From the NCBI RefSeq assembly GCF_023856365.1, contig NC_064544.1:25148399-25212398 (forward strand): a stretch of DNA of 64,000 nucleotides. Direction: 5' to 3'. This document shows positions 1 to 12,722 of this stretch, in pieces (position 1 is the first letter of the stretch; each line of letters begins with the position of its first letter). This stretch comes from Brienomyrus brachyistius. Taxonomy: Eukaryota > Chordata > Actinopteri > Osteoglossiformes > Mormyridae. The translations under genes and the position numbers were made by a program. The notes below the pieces were generated by a model. That model was not told the DNA's origin and did no database searches. It was given only the letters and a program-made list of their open reading frames with translations.

Positions 1-2266
1 TTCAACCAAAGTCAGAGCAGTGTTTGCAGTTCATGAGTAGAGTTAAGAAATGGATTGAAGCACAATCGTGTGACCAAGAGATAACACCGCTGGATAGTGT
101 ATCTAGGGTGTCAAAAATGTCAAATGTATCAACTGCATCCTCCGCACATATGAAGGAAGAAGCCACTAGAGTTGATCTGATGGTACAAGTAGCAGCTTTA
201 AAAGAAAAACAAGAATTAGAGTTCAAAGAGGCTGAAATTAAAGCTGCAAAGGAAAGATTGGAGATAGAAACAACTCTTGCAGTGTCTACTGCTAAAATGT
301 GAGTGTATGAAGAATATAAAGGGCAGCAATCTCAAGTAAGTGAGACCAAGTCAACAGTAATGGAATTTTTTGATTTCTTAAATAAAGATGATAGACAAGG
401 CAATGTACAAGGAATACCATCCAAGTCAAATTATATGGACAAGTCTGAAGTCCAGACCAACGATGATGAGCTAGGTGCTTTAGGTGGGGCCATTCCTAAA
501 CAGTCTAGAGCTCTACTGCAGCTGCCTAGTCAACCTAGAGACACTTTGCGTTATGACACTGAAGCCAGAGAGATGTGTAGCATGATGCAAAGACAGACAG
601 ACATCACAGAGATGCTTGCGATGAACCAACAGCTGTTCTGCTTACCTTGGAGAGATATGCCAGTGTTCCAGGGAGATCCACTGGAATACTGGTCGTTTAT
701 GAGAGCCTTCATTCATGCTATTGATTCCAGAGCCAAAAGTGATGGGGATAAGCTATATTTTTTGGAGCAGTATACCAGGGGTGAACCTCGCGATCTTATT
801 AGGAGCTGCCAGCATATGCCTGAATAATGTGGGTATGCAAAGGCCCTAAAGCTGCTTATGTAATGACTTAATGGTTGCTAGAGCGCTGATTGAAAAGGCC
901 TAAATGGCCTCTAAATGGCCCATCTGAATGGCCTCAAGTGAAGCGAAGATGGAAAGGCTTTAAGGGTGTTTTCTGTGGTAAGTTGTCGAAATGCTATGGA
1001 GGATATCGATTACATGGAGGAGATGGATAATCCCACAACTATGAGGGCCATCGTTTCAAAGTTGCTGTTCAAATTAAGAGAGCGCTGGAGAGTCCATGCA
1101 TATGACATCCAAGATCAGCGAAGGAAAAGAGCAAGATTCACAGAGCTTGTGGAGTTTGTTGAACATCAAGCAAAGATCGTATCCAACCCACTCTTTGGAG
1201 ATCTTGATGCAGAAAAAGGGGAAAAGGTCACGAAGAAGTTTCAGCAAGGAAACAAGCCAAAGAAAAATGGCAAGCAAGGAAGTAGCTTTGCTACTAAAGT
1301 TGACCAAGTCAGAGAAAGTGAAACAAAACCTAAAACCGTTGTGTCGCTTAACTGTGCTTAGAGAAACTGCAGTTCGTGATGGTGCACAATCATGGGCTGC
1401 TGTGAACAGAACAGCCATTGACAATGTGGAACATCTGCTTATACAACAATATAATTATGATTTTCCCAAGCGGCATTGCAATGAAAGATCAGAAATGTCT
1501 CAAGAGGACCACCTCTTTATGGAGTCTCTGTCCAGGTCTGCCCATCTCATGGACTGATATTATGACATAAGCCTTCCCACAAAAAAGTTGTGCGTCCAGA
1601 TGCCAAACTACTGGGATGTTATGTTACAGCGTGCACTGAACCTCCAGCATAAACTAAAAATGAATCCTGCACTTCATGAAGAATACACTGCCTTCATGAC
1701 AGACATGTTGAGAAAGGCATATGCTGTTGAGGTTCCTACGACACAGCTGAACCGACAAGACAGAAAATTGTGGTATATCCCCACCACGGGGTATATCTTC
1801 CACAAAAGAAGAATCTGCGCGTGGTCTTCGACTGTGCTGCTAGCCACCCGGGAGCTTCACTGAACAGTGAACTCCTACAGGGACTGGATTTTAAAAAACT
1901 CGCTTATTGGAGTGCTGACACACTTCAGGCTAGAACTAGTTGCCATGATCGCGGACATTGAGGCAATGTACCATCAAATCAGTCACCAGCGAGGCTCAGG
2001 CTGCCAAATTGTACAAAGACCTCATAGCATTGTGTGCTAGCGGAAGATTTCGCTTGACGAAATGGATAAACAACAGTCGTACCTTGCTTGCTTCTATCCC
2101 TGACCATGAGAGAGCCAAAGACATTAGAGACCTGGACTTGAACCATGACATGCTACCTATGGAAAGAGCCTTAGGTGTTTTATGGTGCACTGAATCTGAC
2201 TCATTTAAGTTTAAGATCAGAGTTAAAGACAAACCCATCACGAGGCGTGGAATTCTCTGCATGTAA
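1..2266 (+). mobile_element. BEL/Pao-type LTR retrotransposon, internal fragment, broken
   Basis: This is a decayed gag-pol remnant with no LTR in view on the left. Positions 24-827 form one gag-like frame interrupted by a TGA at 300-302; a conserved block near 650-820 has the features of fish BEL/Pao gag (a phrase like FQGDPLEYWSF, then a Cys-His pair). The same frame resumes at 966-1361 with a block rich in basic residues. Pol pieces follow in shifted frames: the RT finger region with the RVVFDCAASHPG motif near 1770-1900, then a block near 1980-2266 that in intact relatives lies after the RT palm. The catalytic aspartate (YVDD-like) region between them is missing, so the copy cannot encode a working RT. 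Protease, integrase and LTRs are not seen. The family call rests on remembered motifs and is fairly firm; clade detail is not. Confidence 0.75.
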
Positions 2267-3240
2267 ACCTCCCTGGTGTTGCCTGAATATCTTTTATCTG
2301 AGGTTGTATTATGTATTATCTAGCCAGCCGGCTTGGTGGCTCCGGTAGTAGAGTGCAGCCTAGTTTTATTTTCTTTGTTTTGTTCATGTTTATTGTATGT
2401 ATATCCTGGGTTGATTATTAGGCAGTCTGCACCAGCTGGCATCCATAGTCCGGGTGCAGGTTTGCCCATTGGGTTTGGTCTTATTGTTGTGATTTGCTGT
2501 GTCATTGTGATCTGTGTTGGATGTGGTTTTGTGTTGTGCTGTGGGGTACACCTGAGTAAGACATCTTGACAAAACATCTTGAATAAAGTTGTATCGGCTA
2601 TCTTAAAACTAACCTGCCTAAATGGATCCCATCGATATTGAACGGGACATCAGGTATACAATCGATGAAGTACCTCAAACAAGCCACGTACTCTTATTTT
2701 CAAGCTGTTATGGGGGCAAGACAGATCCGCTATCCTCAAAGGTGCACGTAAAACTCACCAAGTGAAATAGGCACCTAATGTTACACTCCTATTTTTCAAT
2801 GACTTCAGTGCTGCTACAACAGAGAGGAGAAAGAGCTTTATCCTGATTATGAAACCAGCTACAGCCAGGGGTCTCGTTCCATTTCTTGTTTATCCTGCCA
2901 TGATGAAGCTGAAATATAAAGGTGAAAAAAGTGATGTTCGACTCTCCCCAAGCTGGGCAGGACTTCATCGTCTCACTGCGGCGAAGCTTAATTACTACCA
3001 CAGCAAAACGCGCCCCGTCTACCATAAACTCAGATGATAAGAAACATGATACCAATCAACCAGAAGGAAATGGCAACGCAGTGAATCTGATGGATGGTAA
3101 ACAGCTCTCATTTTCCAATGATCAGCCATATGTGACATGGAAATATGCAGTTATTTATGTCTCTGTCTTTATATTTAGTTTACCATTATATATTTTCATA
3201 GGAAGATGTCTCATTGGCCTAGTCATCCTATAATTTAGTG
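2267..3240. other. Stretch without a recognised gene
   Basis: Six-frame reading gives only short frames without recognisable motifs. There is an AATAAA-like signal near 2582 following a T/G-rich stretch (2330-2570), which could be the 3' end of another inserted retroelement, but I cannot define its borders. Confidence 0.4.
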
Positions 3241-3524
3241 TGGCCACACCGGTCTGGCTTGGTGTAGACTATTTTCAGTTTTGCTTTTTGAGTTGACTGC
3301 GTGGACATGCTAGATGCTATGGTGAAATTGTGTTCGTTTAGCTTACGTTTCCTGTCCGCAACATCAACTTTTTTTTCTGTATGCCAATTTTGCCTAGTAC
3401 CACTTCTGGCCACTACTCCCACTGCGCAGCAGCGTAGCGTGCGTACTCCCAGCATCCTAGTTCTTCGTACATACCCTTAAAATGATGTTGAATAACGACA
3501 TTTCAAGTTACGAACTGGTCTAAA

Positions 3525-3675
3525 GTTCTCTCTATCTGGGAGAGAGAACTTGAAAGTAGGAATATACATTTGAATTGGGAGACATTGTGGTTAAATCTGG
3601 CTATAACTTCTAAAAACATAGCACACCAACTGATTCATTTCAAAACTATACATAGAGCTTACAGTATACCCCTTA
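3525..3675 (+). mobile_element. L1-like LINE ORF2 fragment, left part
   Basis: About 50 codons read open on the plus strand: Trp-rich start (WERELESRN), then a stretch ending IHFKTIHRAYSIPL. This resembles the C-terminal part of L1/Tx1-type LINE ORF2 (pattern W..L......QL..FK.LHR.Y.TP). The reading breaks off near 3675 and seems to continue at about 5862, on the far side of a 2.2 kb insertion. Confidence 0.5.
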
Positions 3676-5853
3676 AGAGTGTAGGATCACACACACGCAT
3701 ATGACAGGCCCGAAATTCCATGACCCTGAGACAAGGCCTAGCCTGGTTCGAGAGGTACTCGTTGGCCTCAACACAAAAGGGGGGTTAGTGATTCCACAAA
3801 TAAACACACCCACACACAGATATCAAGGGAGACCAGCTTCCCATCTTCAATAGCCCGAAGATTTAGGATCCTACGGACAGCAGAATGGACCTCAAAGACA
3901 GGGGCCCCTCGACTTGGCACGCAACCCCCCTCCCCGGCTATACTGCTGTACCTACCACGGATTCACCCAATACCCTAAAGAAAGTTTCTTTTAACTTCGA
4001 CTTTTGTATACCCTGTATATTTCTTTAGTCATGATTGCTAGTCTTAATATCCAGATAGATTATAATTCTGTGTGTCCTTAGACAATCTTAGTGTTTTGTG
4101 TGCCGCCCTTATAATCATTATCACCTATTTTACCCCTCACACTTGAGCACTTATATAAATTTTAATAAATTAATATGTATAGCTACCACTGCATATATGT
4201 TCTCATGGTTATACCAGAAGAATCTTGGAAATTAAATAGTGTAACCAGGTATCTTAGTGTGTCCTAACTATCAGAGGTTCTTTCTTTAACAAACCCCCCC
4301 CCCCCTTTTCCACATTCCACTGTGGCCCTTATCTGATCTTTGTGGTCTGTTAGCATTTCGTTGTCCTACTATTCTGCATTAAAAGAACTGAATTAATGTG
4401 TACATTATCAATTCTGGGGAGCAGATCAATTGGCATAAGACACACCAACCAAAGTATGTTGTTCCCAGATGTGCAATTTAAATTGGTATTACCACAAACT
4501 AATGGCCACGCCTATCTAAGGGGAAGATGTACTGTTTGAATGTGAATGTGAATATGTAATGTAATGTCTGTACAATTTACCCAAAGTGTAACATCTGTTA
4601 AGGTGAAACCGAAAATACCTATACCGTATACTGATGTGAGTCAGTACCATACATAATATAAGTAAGTGTTAATTAATTAATATAGATGGTATGAGGTGTG
4701 AACCGCCAGGCTGGTATGGCATGTTTGGTGTCAAACTAATGGGAAATCCCTCCTGATTCCAAATCTAGTCAGTGTTTACCACAAAACTGTATGTATCAAA
4801 AATTACACCAGTTTAATGAAAATCATCAACAAAGGGGAAATCAGTCTAGTCATAAATCCCGAAAGGACTGATACAGACTCCCTTCCGAAAGCCCGCCAAA
4901 TGGATGGTCAGCCATTGGTCCAAGAGTCAAATTCCTGGTCATCCCTATTCATGAACTTTAGACCATAAAACCTGGCACCTCAGAATAAAGTGAAAAGAGA
5001 AGCAAAGAGAAGGCAAGAGAGAACATCAGCCCGCAGAGAGACAGAGAAGAGCAGTCCACAAGAAGCCTTCCTGAAGCCTGCCGGTGAAGGCCTGCTACCC
5101 ATCAGAAAACTGCAATCAAGACAAAGTCTTTCACCTTAAAGCTTCACAAGGAGAAAGAATCCAAGGGGCTCCACTCCAACAACCGCTCCAAACGCCACGT
5201 CTTCTTGAGTGCTACCATTCCCTCAGCGAATCACCTCTGCAGTCTACTGCCTCCACTCTGCAACCAAGTAAACCAACTTCCTTTCATTGTAACAACCTAA
5301 GTTGTTCTGTTAACCTGCTATATGACTTTAGAGTCGTGTTATCACAAACTGTGCTTGCTTTACATATCAGTATTTCCCTTTTAAGGTTACCCATCTGCTC
5401 ATTGCAATTCCTTAGTTACATTCTGTTTGTTTCTATTCTGTTATTTTGTGTTTGTTTTTTATGTTAAATGTAATGTCTGACTTATGTTAGTTGTAGTGTT
5501 AGTTAGGAATAAATGCATGTCTTTTGCACAACTTCAGCCTCCGTTCATTGGGTGCTCACAATAGTCCCTGCCTCTGTGTGATCTGGCTACTATGCTCTGA
5601 AAGCTCAAACTCGCCTGAAATATTGTCAATATACCTGGTGATGTAGCTTGGTGGACGAGCATTCTAACCTAGGTTACTGAGCGATACTGGTAATTAGTGA
5701 ATCCCATTCAAGTTTCACATTAACTGACTCACTGGGATTCCGTAATTGACAATTAGTTAATCTTCATTAAATACTAATTAATTAAAACTTAATTAATTTC
5801 TTTATACATTGGTGGAGATATTAAAATTTACCTGAGCTAATAATTCCTATAAG
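3676..5853. mobile_element. Putative LTR-like insertion splitting an L1 fragment
   Basis: The two L1-like pieces either side read as one protein if this stretch is removed. A short direct repeat (TAAGAG) lies at both junctions, near 3670-3675 and 5849-5854, as expected of a target duplication. Inside are a C-run (4292-4304), a TATA-like motif near 4965, a purine-rich stretch 4985-5050 and an AATAAA at 5509. No transposase or RT frame is seen; the longest frame (5084-5467) has no recognisable motif. A long solo LTR or a non-autonomous element are both possible. The segment 5420-5530 has a relative at 12055-12190. Confidence 0.4.
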
Positions 5854-5861
5854 AGATATCA

Positions 5862-6256
5862 GATGAAGCTACAGACTACTAAACAATTGTCATATATTCA
5901 ACAATTCCTCACTGGAAACATTTTTCCATGTATTTTGAGACTGTCCAATAATTTCTAAATTTTGGTCTGATGTGAACTGTATGTTATCTGATTTACTGGA
6001 GATCTCATATATGCCCAATCCTGCCATTTGCCTTCTTAACGACACCTCTGAGAGTAATTTCAGCATATCAAAAAGGAAAATGATTTTTTACTAAGAAAAC
6101 AATTACCAAGCATTGGTTTGCTCCCGGTATGTGTTTGAAAACATTCTGGAACCATAGTCTAACTAATGTTAACCTAGAAGTAACTGCTGCTTGACTTAAT
6201 GGAGCACGGTCGGAAACTGTGAAAGCCTGGAGAACTTCCCAGGAAGAATGAACCTC
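5862..6256 (+). mobile_element. L1-like LINE ORF2 fragment, right part
   Basis: Reading the plus strand with frame changes gives HVF*DCPIISKFW followed by a short hydrophobic run, matching the zinc-knuckle/C-terminal end of L1-type ORF2 (typically HxFW.CP....FW). It pairs with the fragment at 3525-3675. The hAT MITE starts at 6265, just past the L1-like reading. Confidence 0.5.
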
Positions 6257-6264
6257 CACCCGTC

Positions 6265-6916
6265 CAGTGTTGCCAACTATTTTCAATGGAAAGTAGCTAA
6301 AGTCTGCTCGAAAAGTCGCCAAATGTCGCTAGATGATGTCATACGCATATTTGCATATTGATGACGTAATTACGTCGTATTTGCATTCTGCGTGTTTTCC
6401 CTAATCCTTCCTCACGTGTCCAATATAAAACTGTTATCAATTGCATTACATATTTTCTGCCAGACAACACAACGGAACTTAACCAGCAGTTACATCCTCT
6501 GCAATGAAATAATAAGAAAAAATAAATAAATAAGAAAAAATAAGAAGAAACGGTCAAATTAAATAGTTTTATTTTAAGCAAAGGAGAAGCAGGTAAGTGA
6601 CTGGTCCGTGGCAACACCGTTTGCACATGCGCAGCTCATTCACATCTATGTCAGCTGCCGTTCGGTCACGGTAATTTGCTGCTCCTTTCAGCCGGAGCTA
6701 GTGCTCACTGATCAGAGCAGACACAGGGAGATGAGTAACTGTACCGGGAAAGCAAGACCTCACGCTTACAGGACAGTACTGGCGACATTTGGAAAGTTGC
6801 TAAGGTTTGTCCAAAAGTCGCTAGATTTGTCGCTAGACCCTTTTTTGAAAAAAAGTCGTCAAGGGGTCTGAAAAGTCGCTAAATCTAGCGACAAAGTCGC
6901 TAAGTTGGCAACACTG
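6265..6916. mobile_element. Non-autonomous hAT element (MITE), 652 bp, perfect 8-bp TSD
   Basis: The ends are inverted copies: CAGTGTTGCCAACT at the left and its complement at the right (AGTTGGCAACACTG). The flanks carry a perfect 8-bp duplication, cacccgtc, at 6257-6264 and 6917-6924. An 8-bp duplication and a CAG-type terminus are the hAT signature. The interior repeats 'aagtcgcta' motifs close to both ends (6305-6340 and 6785-6905), typical subterminal repeats. No transposase frame is present, so it must have been moved in trans. Confidence 0.85.
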
Positions 6917-6939
6917 CACCCGTCACCTGCCTCCAAAGA

Positions 6940-7955
6940 ATCATGCCATGCTTAGCCCATCTTCCAAGGTGCCTGAACTCTGCCTGTTCCCTGAGAAGTT
7001 CCCTCCAGCTCTAGAGATTCCTGCTGTGTTTATCCTATCACCCAAGGAGCCTGAACACCGCCTACTCCTGGAGGTATCGAATCTCCAGTTTGTCCCCAGA
7101 GGTGTACTGTCCAGCTCCACCAGCCCTGGTGAAGCCTCTGCCATCACGCAAGGTCTTGACTTTGTTAGGACCTTTGCTTACTCACAAGTGCTCTGCTTTG
7201 TCGGGTTCCCAATAGCTCCAGTTCTGCTCTGCACTCTGCCTGGTGCACTGCCTGTAGCCGTCTCTTCATCGGTTCCTGCCTGCGGCCTACCTGTAGTGGT
7301 ATCTTTGCTCCTGCCTGTGACCTGCCTACAGCTGTCGGATTGCAGGCTCCTACCTGCTGCCCGCCTGAGGCTTCCGCCTTGTCGACCCCTGTACCAGCGT
7401 GCCCTTCTGCGGCCTCCTCCTTGTCGGCCCCTCTACCAGCATGCCATTAAATGGCCTCCTCCTTGTTGGTTCCTTTACCAGCATACCATCCTGCGGCTTC
7501 TAGCTCATCAGCCCCTGTACCTGCACAATGTCCTATGGCCTCCGCCACATCGGCTCTTGTACCAGTGTACTCTCCATCGACCTTCTCCTCCCCAATGGCC
7601 TTTGCCTCGTGTGCCCTGAAGTGCTTGCACGCCTGATCGCCCGTTGACTCGTCTGCCCCGACTGGTTTGCCCACCTGCTTGCCCTTCACTGGCCTCCAGC
7701 CTCGAACCTGACCTTCCGCTGGCCTCCAGCCCCAAATCTGACCCTTTGCTGGCCCTTTCCTGTCTCATTTCCTACCTCAGTATCCTATACTACCTTGTTT
7801 CCTCCCGAGTCCCTTCACTTGTCCGCCCTGTGGTTAGTGTATCTGTCATGTGTTGCATTGCCTTTATTGTCCAGTTCCTTGCCCTGGTTTGGTTCCTGTT
7901 AATAGTGCGTCCCTGTGGGAATGTCCTGTTTGTCCTGATATGTACTGTACCCTAA
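6940..7955 (+). other. Proline/leucine-rich repeat ORF, probably retroelement-derived
   Basis: A 223-codon frame opens at 6948 and ends at 7619. The protein is rich in Pro, Leu, Cys and Val, with a 14-residue repeat in its last third. I recognise no catalytic or binding domain. The C/T-rich plus-strand composition and the trailing CCTG/CCTTG-rich sequence to 7950 resemble the inside of the LTR element at 58.3-60.7 kb, so it may be the internal part of a related non-autonomous element without LTRs. A host gene is unlikely: there are no splice-linked neighbours. Confidence 0.35.
7381..7590 (+). repeat. 42-bp minisatellite, about 5 units
   Basis: Units start near 7381, 7423, 7465, 7507 and 7549. 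Each begins 'gtcg(g/a)cccct.taccag' and ends in a variant of 'ggcctcctcctt'. The length of 42 bp keeps a 14-residue repeat in frame (pattern CRPLYQ....RPPP) within the surrounding ORF. Confidence 0.75.
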
Positions 7956-10315
7956 GTCTCACTGTTGTTCCGTTGTATTTCCATCCAATTTTAAAACTTT
8001 AATACTTATGACAATGGATGTTTTTAAAAGAAGACAGATTATGGATTTAGTCAGTTTTTTTCACGATTCTACATAAAGATTTCAACTGAAATACATGAGA
8101 AAGATACGCGGTCGATGATGCCCTCATTCCCAGAGCGTTAATAATGTGAATTTTATTTCTGTTAATTCTGCATACCGCCTCACACCGCATCACATTTTTT
8201 TACTTTCTATAGCACAGTTTTTCATTTTTCATTCCATCTACCAATAAACTGTGAAAATGATTTTATTGTTGATACTTTTGTTGTGTTTCAAACTGCCTTT
8301 CCAAAGTGATGGGTGTGGGGTGCATTGACATTCCAGTCTCATGGGCCATTGACAGTATGCAAACACCTAGGTGTGGGGACACCTATCTTATCAATATTCA
8401 TTGTGTAGGCCACTGACTTTGACAAAAAAAGTGTTACTCCAAAGTTCTAACACTTTGATCAAACCACATAAAATTTCAGAATGTCTCATTCACCTATGTG
8501 TAGCCAACCCCTGTGTCTATGAGCTTCAGAGCTCAAAGGTCTTGGCAAGAAATGTTTATATTGTGATTTTTTACAATATCTCAGCATGTCTGAAAATAGG
8601 TTTTTGAAAATATTATGCTTAAAGTTGATTTTAACAAAAAATAGAATAATAACATTCTAAGTGGTCTCAGATTATTTGTGCTGAATAAAAGCACATGTGA
8701 CACTTTTAATGAATGTTTTTAGATGGGTAAAATATTTTTAATTATCAAAGCATGTCAGACTACCCCGAAAATGGCTGAGGCCTCAGACTCCAGAAGGTTA
8801 GCCTTCAGATTTTAACCCCTCGTGGTCTCATTTGTTTCCCTGCTCCCATTCAGTTAAATAAACCCCTTTTGTTTGCCAAATGATGACCTTCGAGCCCTTC
8901 ATCTCATGTATCATGACAGGATGGATGGATGGATGGATGGATGGTAAATTTGTTAATACTGGGGTGGGATTTCTAGGGTTGGGGTTTACACAATTCAAAT
9001 CTGACTTCTACTGCTGCTGGGACTTAAGCTGAGAATGTCTTCATTGGCAAAACTGACATAAAAGCTGTTATGTTAAGTATTAAGTTTAGCCAGGCTTTCA
9101 AAGTAAGTGATGTTATTTAACATTAATTGCAGTAGAAATACTGTACAGACTTGTTATTGTCAGGATCGATGCCTTTCTGACCCTCTCCCATTTGTCTTGT
9201 CCCCATTTGGTCAGCAGGTGTTGCTCACCATCTGTTCCCCCCTCTGTCTTGTAGCCCCTCAGTCCCTAGGGTATTTATTTACTCTCCAGGCCGGCGTGTG
9301 GCTTAACGTGCTGAGTGGTTAGCCGTCATCCAGACTCCTGATTTGACTGTGGGTTTCGTTAACTCTTGAGTTAACCTGTGTTTTATGTATTTTTATTATA
9401 ATCCCTTGTGTTTGGTCCTTGGTTGGATTGTGTTCATTTGTCTATGTTTTAGTTTCCGTTGGTGATTTTGTCTATTGTTTCCATTAATTGACCTCACCTG
9501 CTTGTTGTTGCCCCTAGTTCCTTATAACCCACACCTGCCCCTTGCTAGTCCTTTGTAGGGTCACACACACATGCACACACAAATACACAGAAGCAACTCA
9601 AACAACAAAGCAAAGGAAGCCCAACATTCAGCATTCCAATTTGTATGGCTCAGAGATTTCGATCCCTAGGAATAACAACCTGGGCATTGATTTAAGATTA
9701 GGACTAGAGCAACCTGGTGCCCCTAGCCCAAGGGAGAATGCACTGGTTCTGTAAGAATCCAACATGAATCGTGTCTTGTCGAAGTGTTTATCTGTTTATC
9801 AGTATAAATATCTAATTGCTATGTCTGTATGTTCCTTTAAATGATCTTAAGAATTGTATTACCCACATAAAGTACTTACATATTCTGTCTTCCTCACCTA
9901 AAGAGTTAAATGTATAAATATATATAGTCATATAAGTGCAGAGATCCACTTATTCTCATATTTATCTTAAAGGAATCAGGACACATTTAAGGAAATGTAA
10001 CCATGTCTTATAGTTATCACTTTGCCTCTAATAATGCCTGTTATAAGAGAGCACTTTCTTTGTCTAACCTAATTCAGAGACACCACCCTTCACCCTTGCA
10101 TTCCAGAGGAGATGGGGCCTTTTCTACATTTGCTTTCTCTCCTCCACTCCTTAAATTGAATGAATGAATTTGTGTGTCGTTAAACACGGACATCACATTA
10201 TTGTAATAATCCCATGTTAACCGCAAATTGTAATTTACAAATGCTTCATTTAAACTGTTACTCCAGGAAACGAATGGCAACTCATAAACTAAGGATTAAT
10301 ATACACAACAAAAAA
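7956..10315. other. Long stretch without a recognised gene
   Basis: No supported coding frame. The stretch 9150-9560 is T-rich on the plus strand with CCTTGTG-type motifs and could be LTR-like, but neither boundaries nor a duplication were found. Confidence 0.4.
8919..8944. repeat. (GGAT)n microsatellite
   Basis: About six GGAT units. The same tetramer forms the tail of the SINEs in this window, so this may be the last trace of a SINE. Confidence 0.8.
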
Positions 10316-11258
10316 AGCGTGTTGAATTTGCCAAGGCCCACAGCTTGCAGCAAGGAATGACAGTGGCAAAGTGACAGAAGGTTGATTTTTCTGATAAATC
10401 ATCCATTGAACTGCATACTAAATGTTGCAAATACTGTTGGAACCCACATGGACCCACGATTCACCTAGAAAACAGTCAAGTTTGGTGGAGGAAAAAACAT
10501 GGTTTGGGGAAACATCTAGTATGGGGGTGTTTAAGAGATCTGCAGAGTAGATGGCAACATCAACAGCCTGAAGTTTCAAGACATTCTTGCTGTCCATTAC
10601 ATTCCAAACCATAAGAGAGGGCAAATTCTGCAGCAGGATGGCGCTTCTTCTCATACTTCAGCCTCCACATTGAAATTCCTGAAACTGAAGAGGATCAAGG
10701 TGCTGCAGGATTGGCCAGCCCAGTCACCAGACATGAAAATTATTGAGCATGTCTGGGATAAGATGAAGGAGGAGGCTTGGAAGACAAAACCAAAGAATAT
10801 CGATGAACTTTGCAAGTCCTGCAAGACTGCTTTCTTTGACATTCCAGATGACTTCATCAAGTTAATTCAGTCATTACCAAGATGTATGGATGCGGTCCTC
10901 CAAGCTCATGGAAGTCATACATGTTATTAATTCTTTTTTCCAAGGCACCATGACTTTATGTTCTGATGTTATTGTAACATGTTTGTATATTCTAAATAAA
11001 GTATATGTATAATTTCTACATTATTTTTGTATATGACAAGAATTTTGTCCAGGCAAAAGTTGACCGTTCTGTACTAATTCAATGATAAAACTCAATGAAT
11101 GATGCAAAACTTTATTTTGGTATAATAAACATAATCTAGAGGGCTTTGTCTTTCTTATAAGCCATTTATGATTCCAACTGATTAACTACACATCAAGTTA
11201 TTATTTGTTGTTCCTACAACTTGGTTAAGTGACAAGACTTTTGTCAGGCACTGTATAA
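10316..11258 (+). mobile_element. Tc1/mariner element, 5'-truncated, transposase pseudogene
   Basis: Positions 10316-10930 encode the C-terminal two thirds of a Tc1-type transposase with frameshifts. Visible catalytic blocks: DFSDKS near 10385 (first Asp), QQDGASSHTS near 10630 (second Asp) and SPDMKIIEHVWD near 10725-10755 (Glu). There are 35 residues between the second Asp and the Glu, which is DD35E spacing rather than the usual DD34E. The last clean frame runs 10670-10930. The 3' end carries a terminal motif near 11231-11258 (acaagacttttgtcaggcac). The left terminal repeat is missing. Inactive. Confidence 0.8.
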
Positions 11259-12722
11259 GTTTTGTGTAAATAGATAGATGATATGAAGGTTTTTCAGGTC
11301 CTTCTTAGAATATCTGTGGAGGACTGCAGTTTCCTCCTGGAGAGGGTAACTCCACATGTCATAAAGAGGGATACCCACCTAAGAAAGGCGATTAGGCCCA
11401 AGGACAGACTTTCTGTTACAATACGGTTTCTGGCAAAAGGCAAGTGTGCGCACATATCTAATCTCATTTCTGAGTACTTCAGTTCTGTTTTCGCACGTGC
11501 ACAGTGAGGACAACACACTCAGGTTGAAGTGAGTTGGCTCGTGGCACAGTGTGATATCCCCATGACGGGTTACCAAAATTTCAAACAGGTTTGATTTTCT
11601 CATGATCATCCAATTGCTGGTCGGGACCTGGTCGGGAGGGGTGAATCAGTGCACATTACATCCTGCACACTATACAATGTATGATGCACGATCAAGCTGA
11701 AATTTGGCGCGACTACAGGAATTATCACACAAGTGAAAAATCGGCTCAAAATAGGCCAAAAATCACAGTGTATGTCCAGCTTAAGAGCTGTTCCAGACCT
11801 GCCCGCCCCCCAAATTCTTTCGATCATCTCTTCCTCTCCATACAAGCTTCCAGAGTCTCCATCAGTAACCACATAAACTTCCTTTTATTCACTTGTTAAT
11901 CAAACCATTCTTGTTCATCTGATTTATAATTTTGGGTCGCACTTGTAGAATCTAAGGCTTGCTGTGCAGAACTGTATTTCCTTTCAGGGTATTCATTTAA
12001 ATTAAGTTACTCCTTTCCCATATTTCATCTTGCTCATTGATTTTATTCTGCTATGTTCTGTTATTTTGTCTTTGTTTCATGTTAAGTGTAGTGTCTGTCG
12101 TGTGTTAGTTGCAGCGCGATTGTGACTCCTCTAAGACTACAAGGGAAGTTCCGCTTCCTCTAATATGTCAGAAAATAAATGCCCCACTGTCGTATTTATA
12201 TTGGTTTTAATAAAAGTGTACTAGAACGCGTTCAACTTTATGACAAGCTCATTCAGAATCAGCTATTTATTGTAGATTGTTTGACGAGATTTTCTTCTCA
12301 TACATTTCCGTGCCGCACAGTGCATTAAAACATCTTGAAACGCACCTTCACTGGACCTCCATGGCCCGGCACAGAAGAGCTTTTTTCACTGCAGAAAAGC
12401 TGCAGTTATTGAATAAATGCACAAAAATCATCACTTCCACGGAAGCTCAGAGATTCTGGGAGTGAATGGCGCAGTGGGCAGGCCAGGATGCTGGGCTGCT
12501 GCATCATGATTGGAGGAGCTGTCTAAAGGGCGAAACCCCTTTTTCATTGACAGCATGTTTTAAGTATACACCAACACTACGGAGATATCGAGTTCTGTCC
12601 CTTGCGGATTTGCAGGTGAAGTCGTAAGACAAACTGCTGCACTCTGTGTTGTTTGCTGGTGATATAAGCCATTTTTATTTGTACAAATCATTCTTTAAAT
12701 AAAAAAAATATATATTATAGTG
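11259..12722. other. Stretch without a recognised gene
   Basis: Only short frames lacking motifs. Positions 12055-12190 resemble 5420-5530 (a Tttattttgtctttgttt-like run, then gtgtctgt, then AATAAATGC), so this is probably the 3' end of an LTR from the same family. Confidence 0.4.

Noticed and set aside
5084..5467. 127-codon plus-strand frame
   Set aside because: No motif, hydrophobic T-rich end typical of noncoding LTR-like sequence.
7447..7768. Minus-strand frames rich in Gly, Ala, Glu
   Set aside because: Mirror of the 42-bp repeat; no start context or motif.
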